Assembly (NCBI RefSeq): GCF_013300825.1 | Contig: NZ_JAAIMY010000014.1 | Coordinates: 1-64,000 of the forward strand | Reading direction: 5' to 3' | Length of the DNA stretch: 64,000 bases | Source: Blautia wexlerae | GTDB taxonomy: Bacteria > Bacillota > Clostridia > Lachnospirales > Lachnospiraceae | In this document: in pieces, positions 17,592 to 25,684 of the stretch | How the letters are laid out: each line of letters opens with the position of its first letter | How positions within the stretch are numbered: the first letter of the stretch is position 1 | The notes under the pieces: model-generated | What the model was told of the DNA's origin: nothing | Database searches by the model: none | Seen by the model: only the letters and a program-made list of their open reading frames with translations | Program-made: the position numbers and the translations under genes

Positions 17592-17668
17592 TTCATGCAA
17601 CTGGCTGCCATTTTACAGGCCCTGTAGCTTTGCGTCACAGACTTTCATCTGCTTTGCCGATCGTCGTT
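17592..17668 (-). ncRNA. c-di-GMP-I (GEMM) riboswitch
   Basis: The minus strand carries the conserved GEMM-I parts in order: GGCAAAGC, a short stem capped by a GAAA tetraloop, GACGCAAAGC, the ACAGGGCCUGU segment forming the tetraloop-receptor stem, AUGGCAGCC and a closing GUUGC that pairs with the 5' end. These match the known c-di-GMP class I aptamer closely. It stands about 220 bases before the solute-binding fusion gene and is followed by a terminator, so c-di-GMP should switch the lipoprotein-kinase operon at the level of transcription. Direction (on or off) is not resolved. Confidence 0.9.
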
Positions 17669-17851
17669 CTATTACAGATTGTAAATTTATGCAAAATATT
17701 GATTTCATTATACTCCTACATTCCACTGTACACAAGAAAAACCTCGCCGCTTTAACGCTAAAAAAAGAACAGCCGATTATATATTCGAACTGTTCTCCTA
17801 CTTCCGAATTCCACGCAACATTGACATTACTGTTTTCTGCTCATTTGTACT

Positions 17852-17894
17852 TATAGCAATCCTCTTAAATGCATTATTTACGAGGATTGCTATA
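17852..17894. repeat. Small palindromic repeat TATAGCAATCCTC, copy 1
   Basis: 13-base perfect arms (TATAGCAATCCTC at 17852-17864, its complement at 17882-17894) enclose 17 bases. A related palindrome with 10-base arms lies at 54965-55006. It lies in the non-coding stretch between the riboswitch and the DUF3786 gene. Confidence 0.5.
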
Positions 17895-17913
17895 GATTGA
17901 TTATTCCATATTC

Positions 17914-18052
17914 TTAAAACAACAGCTCCATCTGATCCCCCACTTCAATTCTCGCAGTGACAAGTTCATCCGGTTCTTTCCCTCTTTTGTGTTCAGCTTT
18001 CAGATACTGCGTACCGCCCTCCAAATGACCGGCTGCAATGTATTCAGCCGAT
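17914..18052 (-). pseudogene. Orphan 3' gene fragment downstream of the DUF3786 gene
   Basis: A frame without a start codon encodes AEYIAAGHLEGGTQYLKAEH ... VTARIEVGDQMELLF and stops at 17914-17916. Composition and hydrophobic pattern look like the end of a real protein. It overlaps the end of the DUF3786 gene in another frame. I infer a leftover gene end; the family is not recognised. Confidence 0.3.
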
Positions 18053-18664
18053 GGTCTGCAGTATAGTCTTCAGAAGATCTCCCTGAAGATAATAGGTTGT
18101 CTCAAAATGAAGATATGATAACGATACCTTATCCCACAACAGTAAAATCTTTGGCAGGAATTCTTCATCCCCATCCCAGAACTGAAGCAACACAGAAAAA
18201 CCCGGAAGAACAGGCATTTCAAATGTCAGATCCGCCCCTGCCAAACGCTCCGTCTGCTTTCCCCCCAGACAGGTGCAGGCCTGCTTTACCTCTTCCACTT
18301 TTCCTGAAAATGCTTTTGCATACTTTTCCACAAAGGGGGCTGTTGACGGACTGCTTCCGGCAGTTACAAACCTGCTCACAGGCTGCCACTGCCCGGTCAA
18401 AGGCGGCAGTACTTCCTGTCCGGAGCAACAGAGAAAATCATAAATTGTCATAACAATTGTATATTCTCTGCAATCCGTCCATTCATCATCCGCAACATAT
18501 TCAATGGCACCATTTCCGCGATCGATCCGATATTCTGTTCCGATATATTTCAAATACAGATATTCTTCATCATGTTTCAATCCATATTTCTCTATCAGCT
18601 TATCCTGATCATACTTTAGAAACAACTTTCTTCCCGTATATACCTGTTTTTCATAATTATCCAT
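18044..18664 (-). CDS. DUF3786 domain protein
   Basis: The 206-residue soluble protein has the features of the DUF3786 family: an N-terminal YLYLKYIGTEYRIDRGNGAIEY strand pair, VMTIYDFLCCSGQEVLPPLTGQW in the middle, ADLTFEMPVLPGFSVLLQFWDGDEEFLPKILLLWD, and the ending YLHFETTYYLQGDLL. The family occurs in anaerobes, often near corrinoid or metal enzymes, with no proven function. The start at 18664 gives MDNYEKQVYTG. It faces away from the pan operon. Confidence 0.72.
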   Translation of the reverse strand: MDNYEKQVYTGRKLFLKYDQDKLIEKYGLKHDEEYLYLKYIGTEYRIDRGNGAIEYVADDEWTDCREYTIVMTIYDFLCCSGQEVLPPLTGQWQPVSRFVTAGSSPSTAPFVEKYAKAFSGKVEEVKQACTCLGGKQTERLAGADLTFEMPVLPGFSVLLQFWDGDEEFLPKILLLWDKVSLSYLHFETTYYLQGDLLKTILQTIG

Positions 18665-18772
18665 AATATACTTTATTCCATTTCTTATTTAACCGAATCC
18701 GCCCGGCACACTACTCTCTTTTCATAGATATATTCTAGCAAACTGTCTGTCAGAAATCAATTATGTTTTATC

Positions 18773-18808
18773 GTCTCGGGATTTGGGATAGTTGTATGTG
18801 AACAGTAG
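18773..18808. mobile_element. Truncated relic of the 143-bp miniature element
   Basis: GTCTCGGGATTT followed by an eroded middle and ATGTGAACAGTAG matches the right-hand part of the element in the orientation of the copy at 25143, with about 30 internal bases missing and one changed end base. It lies just before the pan promoter. Short length limits certainty. Confidence 0.45.
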
Positions 18809-18820
18809 ATAAACAATTTA

Positions 18821-18848
18821 TTGACAAATAACCGACCAGATGTAATAA
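18821..18848 (+). promoter_or_regulatory. Promoter of the pan operon
   Basis: TTGACA at 18821-18826 and TAATAA at 18843-18848 are spaced by 16 bases. It is the only good promoter before panD and predicts a leader of about 345 bases. Confidence 0.6.
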
Positions 18849-18860
18849 TACCACTCAGAG

Positions 18861-18950
18861 ATAGTATTTGGACTCAAAACTATACTCTGGCTGAAATCAC
18901 TGGAATCTTATATAAAAACAGCCAGCCGGAACCCGAAAGCGGAAACGGAA
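18861..18950 (+). ncRNA. Structured leader RNA upstream of panD (candidate pan-type motif)
   Basis: Right after the promoter, CAGAGATAGT pairs with ACTATACTCTG with one bulged A. CTGGCTG (18887-18893) pairs with CAGCCAG (18919-18925). A CCG...CCG-AAAG-CGG...CGG stem follows with A-rich internal loops. A 'pan motif' RNA with bulged adenines has been reported upstream of pantothenate genes in Firmicutes. I cannot verify a match to its consensus here, so this is a candidate based on position and structure. Confidence 0.4.
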
Positions 18951-18987
18951 GGATGTATGTAATTTTAAAAGATAGGAGCCGGTATTT

Positions 18988-19110
18988 ATGATACAGGAAA
19001 TCAGATTTCCCCTAATCTATGGAATAACAAGCCATATTTTATGTATCAGAAACAGGACTCAATATACAGGGAATCAATCAGAAGCGTTTCAGGGTCAAAG
19101 TGTATCCTGA
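18988..19110 (+). CDS. Upstream ORF / possible leader peptide in the panD leader
   Basis: An ATG at 18988 preceded by AGGAG (9-base spacing) opens a 40-codon frame ([16 protein letters not shown] ... ) that ends at TGA 19108-19110. The stop codon lies inside the downstream arm of the terminator at 19083-19122, so translation of this frame would cover the terminator hairpin. That arrangement suits transcription attenuation by ribosome position, or it may be chance. No homology is recognised. Confidence 0.35.
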   Translation: MIQEIRFPLIYGITSHILCIRNRTQYTGNQSEAFQGQSVS

Positions 19111-19122
19111 TGCGCTTTTTTT
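19083..19122 (+). terminator. Leader terminator before panD
   Basis: AGCGTTTCAGG (19083-19093) and CCTGATGCGCT (19106-19116) form an imperfect stem followed by seven T. It lies 77 bases before the panD start and about 260 bases after the promoter, so it would stop transcription before panD unless overridden. Confidence 0.65.
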
Positions 19123-19198
19123 GCAGATCATAAAGGTATATTTCCTTTTTATGGAGCTGCATGACTCTGATTTTTCCCGCAGGAAAGGACTATATAAG

Positions 19199-19591
19199 AT
19201 GACAATAGAAATGTTAAAAGGAAAAATCCACAGAGCAACTGTTGTCCAGGCCGAACTGGATTATGTGGGAAGCATTACTGTGGATGAAGAACTGCTGGAA
19301 GCTGCCGGAATACTGGAATATGAGAAAGTTCAGATTGTAGATGTGAACAACGGCAGTCGATTCGAGACATACACAATCTGCGGAAAACGCGGAAGCGGTA
19401 TGATCTGTCTGAATGGAGCAGCAGCAAGATGTGTAAGCACAGGTGACAAGATTATCATCATGGCTTACGCAGGGTATGAGCCTGAAGAGGCACGTACTCA
19501 TAAGCCTGCAGTTGTATTTGTAGATGAAGAGAATAAGATCAGCAGAGTGACCAATTATGAGAAACATGGTCTGCTGAAAGACATGGCCTGA
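19199..19591 (+). CDS. panD: Aspartate 1-decarboxylase
   Basis: The 130-residue protein makes beta-alanine from aspartate for pantothenate synthesis. It has the self-cleavage site in [12 protein letters not shown] (Gly-Ser, where Ser becomes the pyruvoyl group), the conserved ETY in [16 protein letters not shown], and [18 protein letters not shown]. Length fits the family. The start at 19199 ([15 protein letters not shown]) has AGGAAAGG 10 bases upstream; the frame continues upstream without an equivalent site. It is the first structural gene of a panD-panC-transporter operon behind a long regulated leader. Confidence 0.95.
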   Translation: MTIEMLKGKIHRATVVQAELDYVGSITVDEELLEAAGILEYEKVQIVDVNNGSRFETYTICGKRGSGMICLNGAAARCVSTGDKIIIMAYAGYEPEEARTHKPAVVFVDEENKISRVTNYEKHGLLKDMA

Positions 19592-19700
19592 AAACATTGA
19601 TATCAGGTTAGAGACTATCATAAGATGAAAGTGAATTCAGAAAAGAGGCTATCTCAAAATCTATGATACCGGTCCATTGACCGAGAAAGAGGAGATAACA

Positions 19701-20540
19701 ATGCAGGTAACAAAAACAGTAGAAGAAACAAAAAAACAGATCAAAGCATGGAAAAAAGAAGGTAAAACTATAGGTCTTGTTCCAACAATGGGATTTCTTC
19801 ATGAGGGACATGCAAGTCTGATCAAAAAATGCAGAGAGCAGAACGACATTGTAGTTGTGTCTGACTTTGTCAATCCAACACAGTTTGGTCCGACAGAGGA
19901 TCTTGAGGCATATCCAAGAGATTTCGAGCGAGACAGTAAACTCTGTGAGAGTCTTGGCGCAGACCTGATCTTCTGCCCTGAACCTTCTGAAATGTATCAT
20001 GATCCCCATGCATTTGTAAGTATCGATACATTATCTGAAACACTTTGTGGAAAAACACGTCCTATCCATTTCAAGGGTGTGTGCACAGTTGTAACCAAAC
20101 TGTTTCATATTGTAGCCCCGGACAGAGCATATTTCGGACAGAAGGATGCTCAGCAGCTTGCCATCATCCGCAAGATGGTCCAGGATCTGAATTTTGATAT
20201 AGAGATCGTAGGCTGCCCAATCATCCGTGAGGAGGACGGACTGGCAAAATCCTCCAGAAATACATATTTAAGCGATGAAGAGAGAAAGGCTGCTCTCTGT
20301 CTGTCCAGATCCGTAAAACTCGGACAGGAAATCATCCACGCAGGCATTTCCGCAGAAGAACTTCTCGGCAAAATGCGTGCAGTGATCGAAAAAGAGCCTC
20401 TGGCAAAAATCGACTACGTTTCCATGGTAGATGCACTTACCATGCAGCCTGTGGAAAAAGCAGATCATAATGTTCTCGTAGCAATGGCTGTCTATATTGG
20501 CAAAACAAGACTGATCGATAACTTCAGCTACGAGGTATAA
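19701..20540 (+). CDS. panC: Pantothenate synthetase (pantoate-beta-alanine ligase)
   Basis: The 279-residue enzyme joins pantoate and beta-alanine with ATP. It shows LVPTMGFLHEGHASLI (the HIGH-type nucleotide motif region), NPTQFGPTEDLEAYPR, FKGVCTVVTKLF, PDRAYFGQKDAQQLAIIRKM and EDGLAKSSRN, all diagnostic. The ATG at 19701 follows GAGGAG by 6 bases. It lies 109 bases after panD and 3 bases before the transporter gene. No panB is present in the window, so ketopantoate or pantoate may come from elsewhere in the genome or from uptake. Confidence 0.96.
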   Translation: MQVTKTVEETKKQIKAWKKEGKTIGLVPTMGFLHEGHASLIKKCREQNDIVVVSDFVNPTQFGPTEDLEAYPRDFERDSKLCESLGADLIFCPEPSEMYHDPHAFVSIDTLSETLCGKTRPIHFKGVCTVVTKLFHIVAPDRAYFGQKDAQQLAIIRKMVQDLNFDIEIVGCPIIREEDGLAKSSRNTYLSDEERKAALCLSRSVKLGQEIIHAGISAEELLGKMRAVIEKEPLAKIDYVSMVDALTMQPVEKADHNVLVAMAVYIGKTRLIDNFSYEV

Positions 20541-20543
20541 TAT

Positions 20544-21527
20544 ATGGAAAATATTTTAAAGAAAATCGAAAAAATCAGCAGTTTTGCATCCAGATATATT
20601 GGAATCATCATCATTGCCTTTTCATGCCTTGCCTTTTTCTGGAGGGATGGATTTGCATGGATGACAAATTATACGTCTGTTTTTCTGGGTGTGATCATGT
20701 TTGGCATGGGACTGACCATACGTCTGGAAGACTTCCGTGCAATTTTTTCCAGACCAAAGGAAGTGATCATTGGCGCAGTTGCACAGTATACGATTATGCC
20801 AGTCGTGGCCTGGGTATTGTGCAAAGTCATGAATCTTCCTGCAGATCTGGCTCTGGGTGTGATCCTTGTGGGATGCTGTCCTGGTGGAACAGCCAGCAAT
20901 GTGATCACCTATATTGCAGGCGGTGATGTTGCACTTTCAGTAGGAATGACAATTGTTTCCACTCTGGCTGCTCCTGTTATGACTCCATTTCTTGTGTACA
21001 TTCTGGCAGGTGCCTGGGTGGAAGTATCCTTCTGGGCAATGGTACTGTCTGTTGTAAAAGTAATTCTGATTCCTGTACTTCTTGGAATCCTTCTTCGTAC
21101 ACTTGCAGGAGAGCATGTAGATAAAGTTTCAGATGTCATGCCATTGATCTCTGTTGTTGCCATTGTTATGATCATTGGCGGAATCGTGGCCGTTAATGCA
21201 GAGAAAATCTTAAACTGCGGAGTTCTGGTCCTTGGTGTTGTTGCAATCCACAATTTCTGTGGTATGATGCTTGGACTCCTTGCAGCCAAAATTTTCCATG
21301 TAGAATATACACGGACAACAGCTATAGCTATTGAAGTCGGCATGCAAAACAGCGGACTGGCAGTTTCTCTGGCAGCAGCTAACTTTGCAGCCAATCCACT
21401 GGCAACACTTCCAGGTGCTATTTTCAGTGTATGGCATAATATTGCCGGCTCTATCTTTGCAGGGATCCGCCGTTCCGGCGCAGAGAACCAGACACGCACA
21501 GGTGAAAATGGTGTGTCTGCAGCATAA
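20544..21527 (+). CDS. BASS-family transporter, probable pantothenate-precursor transporter (PanS-like)
   Basis: The 327-residue protein has 9-10 membrane helices with MGMGLTIRLEDF, LVGCCPGGTASNVITYIAGGDVALSVGMT and TTAIAIEVGMQNSGLAVSLAA, the core sequences of the bile acid:sodium symporter superfamily. The branch including PanS takes up ketopantoate or pantoate. Position 3 bases after panC argues for that role here. This is inference from context; bile acid or pyruvate-type substrates cannot be excluded. It begins MENILKKIEKISSF with the ribosome site in the end of panC. Confidence 0.8.
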   Translation: MENILKKIEKISSFASRYIGIIIIAFSCLAFFWRDGFAWMTNYTSVFLGVIMFGMGLTIRLEDFRAIFSRPKEVIIGAVAQYTIMPVVAWVLCKVMNLPADLALGVILVGCCPGGTASNVITYIAGGDVALSVGMTIVSTLAAPVMTPFLVYILAGAWVEVSFWAMVLSVVKVILIPVLLGILLRTLAGEHVDKVSDVMPLISVVAIVMIIGGIVAVNAEKILNCGVLVLGVVAIHNFCGMMLGLLAAKIFHVEYTRTTAIAIEVGMQNSGLAVSLAAANFAANPLATLPGAIFSVWHNIAGSIFAGIRRSGAENQTRTGENGVSAA

Positions 21528-21548
21528 ATAACAAAAGAACATAGAAAA

Positions 21549-21594
21549 CAGAAAAACCCCGGAAACCTTACGGTTCCGGGGTATCTTACGTTTG
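21549..21594. repeat. Copy 1 of the tuf-terminator repeat
   Basis: These 46 bases (starting CAGAAAAACCCCGG and ending TTACGTTTG) are identical to sequence downstream of tuf (40258-40303) and at 30101-30146. The core hairpin CCCCGGAAACC/GGTTCCGGGG (21557-21581) is a terminator usable by the transporter gene. To the right the sequence diverges from the other two copies. It marks the left edge of the accessory region. Confidence 0.8.
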
Positions 21595-21704
21595 TGAGGT
21601 TCTTAAAATCTCATTATTTTCTATGATTTTCGTGTCTATATTGTCCTGTATTGCGGATTTTCCAAGCTATATTTCTATTCTCTTCATTTTTTAGTATCAA
21701 AATG

Positions 21705-21936
21705 GTATCACAGCCGATTTTTCATGAGCTGTCAACTTTCCGGTTGCAGATTCCCACCTTGACTGTTATAATCGAAACATGGGTGCTATCATAACGGTAG
21801 GCGGTTAGTCCTTCAGCAGAGGTTGCTGAGTGCCAGCGGCACTCGTTTTGCAACGACCGAAGTGAAACGGAGACCTGTGACCCTCTGATTACATAGAAAC
21901 TCGAAAGAGAATCCACTGGAAAGGAGGGCTAAGCCA
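21705..21936 (+). repeat. Toxin-module leader repeat, copy 1 (toxin gene deleted)
   Basis: 232 bases are nearly identical to 26679-26911, with promoter TTGCAG-17-TATAAT, the GGTGCTATCATAACGGTAGG segment and the GGAGG ribosome site. The ORF that follows in the other copies is missing: after AAGCCA the sequence jumps to the antisense -35 region (TGTCAA near 21947). It is a deletion relic of the type I toxin-like module. Confidence 0.75.
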
Positions 21937-21948
21937 TATGCAGAAATG

Positions 21949-22056
21949 TCAAAAAATTTTTATTCTACTTTTTGAAGTTTTGACATATCCAATCCATGCC
22001 GGATCATCATCAGAATATCCCATTTTTAATTCTATGTACATTAAATTGTTAATCAT
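21949..22056 (-). pseudogene. 5' fragment of a small mobile-element protein
   Basis: An ATG at 22056 with AGGAG upstream opens MINNLMYIELKMGYSDDDPAWIGYVKTSKS, which is the conserved start of a short protein (about 80 residues) common in Firmicute integrative elements. It breaks after about 33 residues where it meets the toxin-module relic. Function of the family is unknown. Confidence 0.55.
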
Positions 22057-22129
22057 TCTTATTCTCTCCTGATTCCAAATTTTGCAACATCTCAACAAAC
22101 TGGAAGCTGTAAACCTGATTGTTTCTAAA

Positions 22130-23290
22130 TTAACTGTGGCATACCATTGATAAACATATGCCATGCCTGTCATTTTTCGCACTAAGTTTCCATCCGTGCA
22201 TTTCAACGATTTCTTTTGAGAGGGCAAGCCCTATTCCGCTGTTTCCGTTTTGTCCCGTATGAAAACGTTCAAACATATGGGAAAAATCCTCTGTGCTAAG
22301 TTCTCCTCCATCGTTCCAGATGGAAAGGACTTGATTTTTCCACGATATTTCGATTTGACTACACGCATATTTTACGGAATTAGTTATCAGGTTAGCAACA
22401 GCGTGTTCCAGCTTCTCCGGGTCTCCGTTGACATATCCTTCGTCCAGTTCTAACGATACTGAAAGGTTTCGCCTGTTCACAATTCCTTCAAGCGGCATCA
22501 AAATATCTTGAACCAGTGATGCCATTTCTATTGGTTCACACTTTAATGGTTCCGTACCGCTTTCCATTTTTGATAAATACAGGATATCCTCAATAAGTTT
22601 ACTCATACGCTCCGTCTGAGACACTATCATTCTGCCCGCTTGAGAATAATCGGTAATGACTCCCATTTCAATCTCCTCCGCATATCCGCAAATTGCCATA
22701 AGCGGGGTTTTTAATTCGTGAGATGTATTTTCAAAAAAGGTCTTCTGAGCTTTGTCATTTTGTTCAAGTTTTTTCCCGAGAAAATATCCAATGGCAGCAC
22801 CGAGAGCGGCAATGACAAAAGCATCCAGCAAAACACCAAAACTGATTTCTTTTACGAGTTCTGGTTCGCCGGTAACATCCACATAAGCAAGTAATCTCTC
22901 ATTGCTGTCTTCGTAATACTCTGTTCTGGCTTTCATATAATAAGTTGCTTCGTTAATTTTTGCCCTTTGCATTTCATCAGACGGGTGTGTTTCATACCAG
23001 TCAATAAGTTTCTTCTCTTTGGGTGTCAGAATCTGATATATGTCATCCCTGTTTTCTGAATCTGCCCCCATATATACAAGTGAGGCATAATATAAAGAGC
23101 CCGTATCATTTTCAGATTCGTAATTCAAATATTCGTCTGAATTCAAAGTAAAAACGTTTTTAATTGCATTCTCAGCTCTCAGCTCTATTTTTTTATTAAA
23201 AACTATGTTCAGAATCAGCAGGCTCAAAAGCATGGCTGCCATAACGGCGGAACCTGTAAGTGTGGCAATTTTATAACGTGTCTTATTCAT
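22130..23290 (-). CDS. Two-component sensor histidine kinase
   Basis: The 386-residue protein has a membrane helix at about 9-30, an extracellular region of about 110 residues, a second helix near 150-170, HisKA with FFENTSHELKTPLMAICGY, and HATPase boxes NLITNSVKYA, IWNDGGEL and GNSGIGLALSKEIVEMHGW. The start at 23290 (MNKTRYKIATL) overlaps the regulator stop by 8 bases, so the pair is coupled. The downstream gap to the fragment at 22056 is small. Its likely partner is the OmpR-type regulator at 23283 and perhaps the secreted repeat protein upstream. Confidence 0.88.
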   Translation of the reverse strand: MNKTRYKIATLTGSAVMAAMLLSLLILNIVFNKKIELRAENAIKNVFTLNSDEYLNYESENDTGSLYYASLVYMGADSENRDDIYQILTPKEKKLIDWYETHPSDEMQRAKINEATYYMKARTEYYEDSNERLLAYVDVTGEPELVKEISFGVLLDAFVIAALGAAIGYFLGKKLEQNDKAQKTFFENTSHELKTPLMAICGYAEEIEMGVITDYSQAGRMIVSQTERMSKLIEDILYLSKMESGTEPLKCEPIEMASLVQDILMPLEGIVNRRNLSVSLELDEGYVNGDPEKLEHAVANLITNSVKYACSQIEISWKNQVLSIWNDGGELSTEDFSHMFERFHTGQNGNSGIGLALSKEIVEMHGWKLSAKNDRHGICLSMVCHS

Positions 23291-23972
23291 TACAATCCTC
23301 CAGTTTATAGCCATAGCCCCAGACAGCACTAATGCGAACTTTGCTGCCTGCGGTCTTCATTTTCTGCCTGACTCTTCTTACTGTCTCATCGACAACTCTG
23401 GTTTCTATCTCCGTAGAATCTATTCCCCATACTTTGTCGAGAATTTCATTCCGGGGGATTGCCGTTCCACCATGTTCCATAAGACATCCCAGAAGCGAAA
23501 ATTCTGTCATAGTCAGACCAATATCATGCTCTTTCACAATGGCATTATGCTTCTCCCATGAAAAACACACATCACCAAAGGAAATATCTGCCTTTACCGG
23601 TATATTCATTTCAACTCTTCGGAACAACGCATTTACCCGGACAACAAGAAGTGACGGCGAAAATGGCTTAATCAGATAGTCATCCCCTCCATACATAAAT
23701 CCCTTCATATGGTCAGACTCTGAATCCTTTGCCGTCAAAATAATAATAGGAACTGATGATATTGTCCTTAACTTTTTACATATGGAAAGACCGTCTGAAC
23801 CCGGCATCATAATATCAAGAATAACAAGATCACAGGGCTTCTCCTGAAAAACAGAAAAGAGTGTATCACCATTCTTGTATGCTGTTACCTCATATCCGGC
23901 ATTGGATAAAAATTCTGTGAGTATTTCTCGTATATCCTGTTCATCATCTGCCAAATAGATTTTTTTTGCCAT
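23283..23972 (-). CDS. OmpR-family response regulator
   Basis: The 229-residue protein has a receiver domain (acidic DDEQDIREI, phospho-Asp in VILDIMMPGSDG, T in IILTAKD, K in LIKPFSP) and a winged-helix output domain (LTMTEFSLLGCLMEHGGTAIPRNEILDKVWG ... VRRVRQKM ... VWGYGYKLE). It lies between a secreted three-repeat protein gene (69 bases upstream) and the kinase. It probably controls this small accessory operon; targets are not visible. Confidence 0.92.
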   Translation of the reverse strand: MAKKIYLADDEQDIREILTEFLSNAGYEVTAYKNGDTLFSVFQEKPCDLVILDIMMPGSDGLSICKKLRTISSVPIIILTAKDSESDHMKGFMYGGDDYLIKPFSPSLLVVRVNALFRRVEMNIPVKADISFGDVCFSWEKHNAIVKEHDIGLTMTEFSLLGCLMEHGGTAIPRNEILDKVWGIDSTEIETRVVDETVRRVRQKMKTAGSKVRISAVWGYGYKLEDCNE

Positions 23973-24041
23973 ATCTTTAATCCCACATGAGGGGAGTCCC
24001 TCAGAAATTCCGTGAGATTCCCCATATTATATCTTTCAAAA

Positions 24042-24857
24042 TCAGTATGTCTGTATTTTAGTTCCACCTGCTTTCGCTTCAAGAGCGATTGCCTGTGCCT
24101 CCAAAGCATCAATCTCATCTGAATACTTCGCATAGCGAGAAGCAAATTCCTCGTCAGAGAGGTTATCAGAGCCGTTATAAATATTGTCATAGATTGCATC
24201 AATTTTATTGTAAATACTGTTAAGCTGATTGACTTCATCTTCGCTCAAATTTCCATAGTATCCCTCATACCAACCCGCTTTCTTTTCAAGCGTTTCAATC
24301 TGTGCGTTCAGTGATGTAATCTCGTCATCATACTTTGCATAGCGGGCTTCGATCTCATCGTCTGAAAGATCATCGTCCGTCCACACTTCCGCATCAATTT
24401 CTTCGATTCTTTCATATGCTTTCTGAAGCTGTTCTGCTTCCTCTGCGGTGAGTTTGCCTGTATCGTACAGAGCATTATACCCATCCTCGGAATATTCATA
24501 TTCCTCGTTGTCGATCCACCCGGCTTTTTTATCAAGCTCCTCAAGGCGATCCATGAGGGTATCGGTTTCATCCTGATACTGATCGTATCTGGCATAGATA
24601 TCTTCATCAGAAAGACCATCTGCATCTTTCATTACCTCTTTGTCGATAGCGTCAAGTCGGTCATAAATGGAGTTAAACTCTTCAATCTCCTTCTGAGTGA
24701 GAGAACCATAATCTACATTTGTTTGTGTTACCTCTGATGTAGTCACTGTCTCCTCCTGTGTCTCCTTCTGGGCAGCCATGGCAGGAATACCTGCGGATGT
24801 AGTCATTGCTGCTGCAAGTGCTATTACCATTCCTCTTTTGAATAATCTGTTCATCAT
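24042..24857 (-). CDS. Secreted protein with three charged coiled-coil repeats
   Basis: The 271-residue protein has a signal peptide (MMNRLFKRGMVIALAAAMTTSAGIPAMAA, cleavage after AMAA) and three tandem repeats of about 70-75 residues. Each contains a helix with Y.R(L/I)(D/E)(A/E)ID, a turn with (D/G)LSD(D/E)(D/E), ARY(D/A)(K/Q)Y.DE, and an ending LE.KAGW. The composition is acidic and helical, and the Trp at each repeat end is conserved in the first two. It precedes the regulator and kinase genes in the same direction and may be sensed or controlled by them. I do not recognise a named family. The start at 24857 follows AGGATG. Confidence 0.75.
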   Translation of the reverse strand: MMNRLFKRGMVIALAAAMTTSAGIPAMAAQKETQEETVTTSEVTQTNVDYGSLTQKEIEEFNSIYDRLDAIDKEVMKDADGLSDEDIYARYDQYQDETDTLMDRLEELDKKAGWIDNEEYEYSEDGYNALYDTGKLTAEEAEQLQKAYERIEEIDAEVWTDDDLSDDEIEARYAKYDDEITSLNAQIETLEKKAGWYEGYYGNLSEDEVNQLNSIYNKIDAIYDNIYNGSDNLSDEEFASRYAKYSDEIDALEAQAIALEAKAGGTKIQTY

Positions 24858-25142
24858 TTTAGTACATCCTGATTTTTTATTTACCGGTTGTTCGGTATGG
24901 CTAAAGTATAGCTCAGGCAAATGTAAAAATATCCTTAGAACAGTCATGAAAATGTCAAGAAAGTGTAACAGCACAAGATTTCCTATAAACCATATTTACT
25001 CTCGCCTCTTAAGGGTACAATCTTTTTTCAAATACCCCAAATTTTTCTAAATCTGCAATTCCGATTTACCTTCACCTTATTATACCATAGTGCTTTCTAA
25101 AGTGCTATTCTAATATATACAAAAGTGTAAAAGAGCGATCTC

Positions 25143-25285
25143 GTTACTGTTCACTCCGTTCACAGTAACGTAGCCAAAATTCATTCCAGATTGCCTGCGG
25201 CAATGGAATTTTGGCTTGTATGTCTCGGGATTTTGGCATATTCATGCCAAAACACCTCGCGGGACAGTGGCATGTGAACAGTAAC
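25143..25285. mobile_element. 143-bp miniature inverted-repeat element, copy 2 (inverted)
   Basis: It is the reverse complement of copy 1 with one base difference, the same 12-base ends, and its own perfect 8-base duplication GCGATCTC (25135-25142 and 25286-25293). It lies in non-coding DNA between the secreted protein gene and a tnpV relic. The near identity with copy 1 suggests recent movement. Confidence 0.9.
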
Positions 25286-25304
25286 GCGATCTCTTCTCTC
25301 ACAC

Positions 25305-25646
25305 TCACACATATACCATGTTTTTCAATATAATCTCTTCTGCACTAACTTTTATATTATTCATTAACCCAACCCACTTCATCTGATCCTGTACCTTTAA
25401 TTCTTCAGTTACACCCTTTTTTTCTGCCATCTGTTTCATAAGCATTTCCACCTGTTCTCTGGCTTCCTGATCTGTCTGGTTCAGATGTTCATTCAGTTTT
25501 CCAGTCAATAACAGATACTGATACCTTGCTGATCTGTATTCTTTTAAGAACTGCTTTCGTAACATTCCATATTTTCCATATGTCGGTTCTGCTTCGTTCA
25601 AAACCAGATCCGGCAAATAGTAATCTCCATGCAACGTATAACTCAT
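25305..25646 (-). pseudogene. TnpV-like protein, N-terminally truncated copy
   Basis: The 113 residues (MSYTLHGDYYLPDLVLNEAEPTYGKYGMLRKQFLKEYRSARYQYLLLTGKLNEHL ...) match the transposon-encoded TnpV family, small helical proteins of unknown role found beside relaxases in Clostridial elements. The copy at 34494 has about 12 more N-terminal residues, so the start here is internal. An in-frame stop sits just upstream where it joins the ATPase relic. It has no good ribosome site. Confidence 0.65.
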
Positions 25647-25684
25647 TCCGTTTTTCTCATACCCTGCAATGTTGCACCCTTAAT

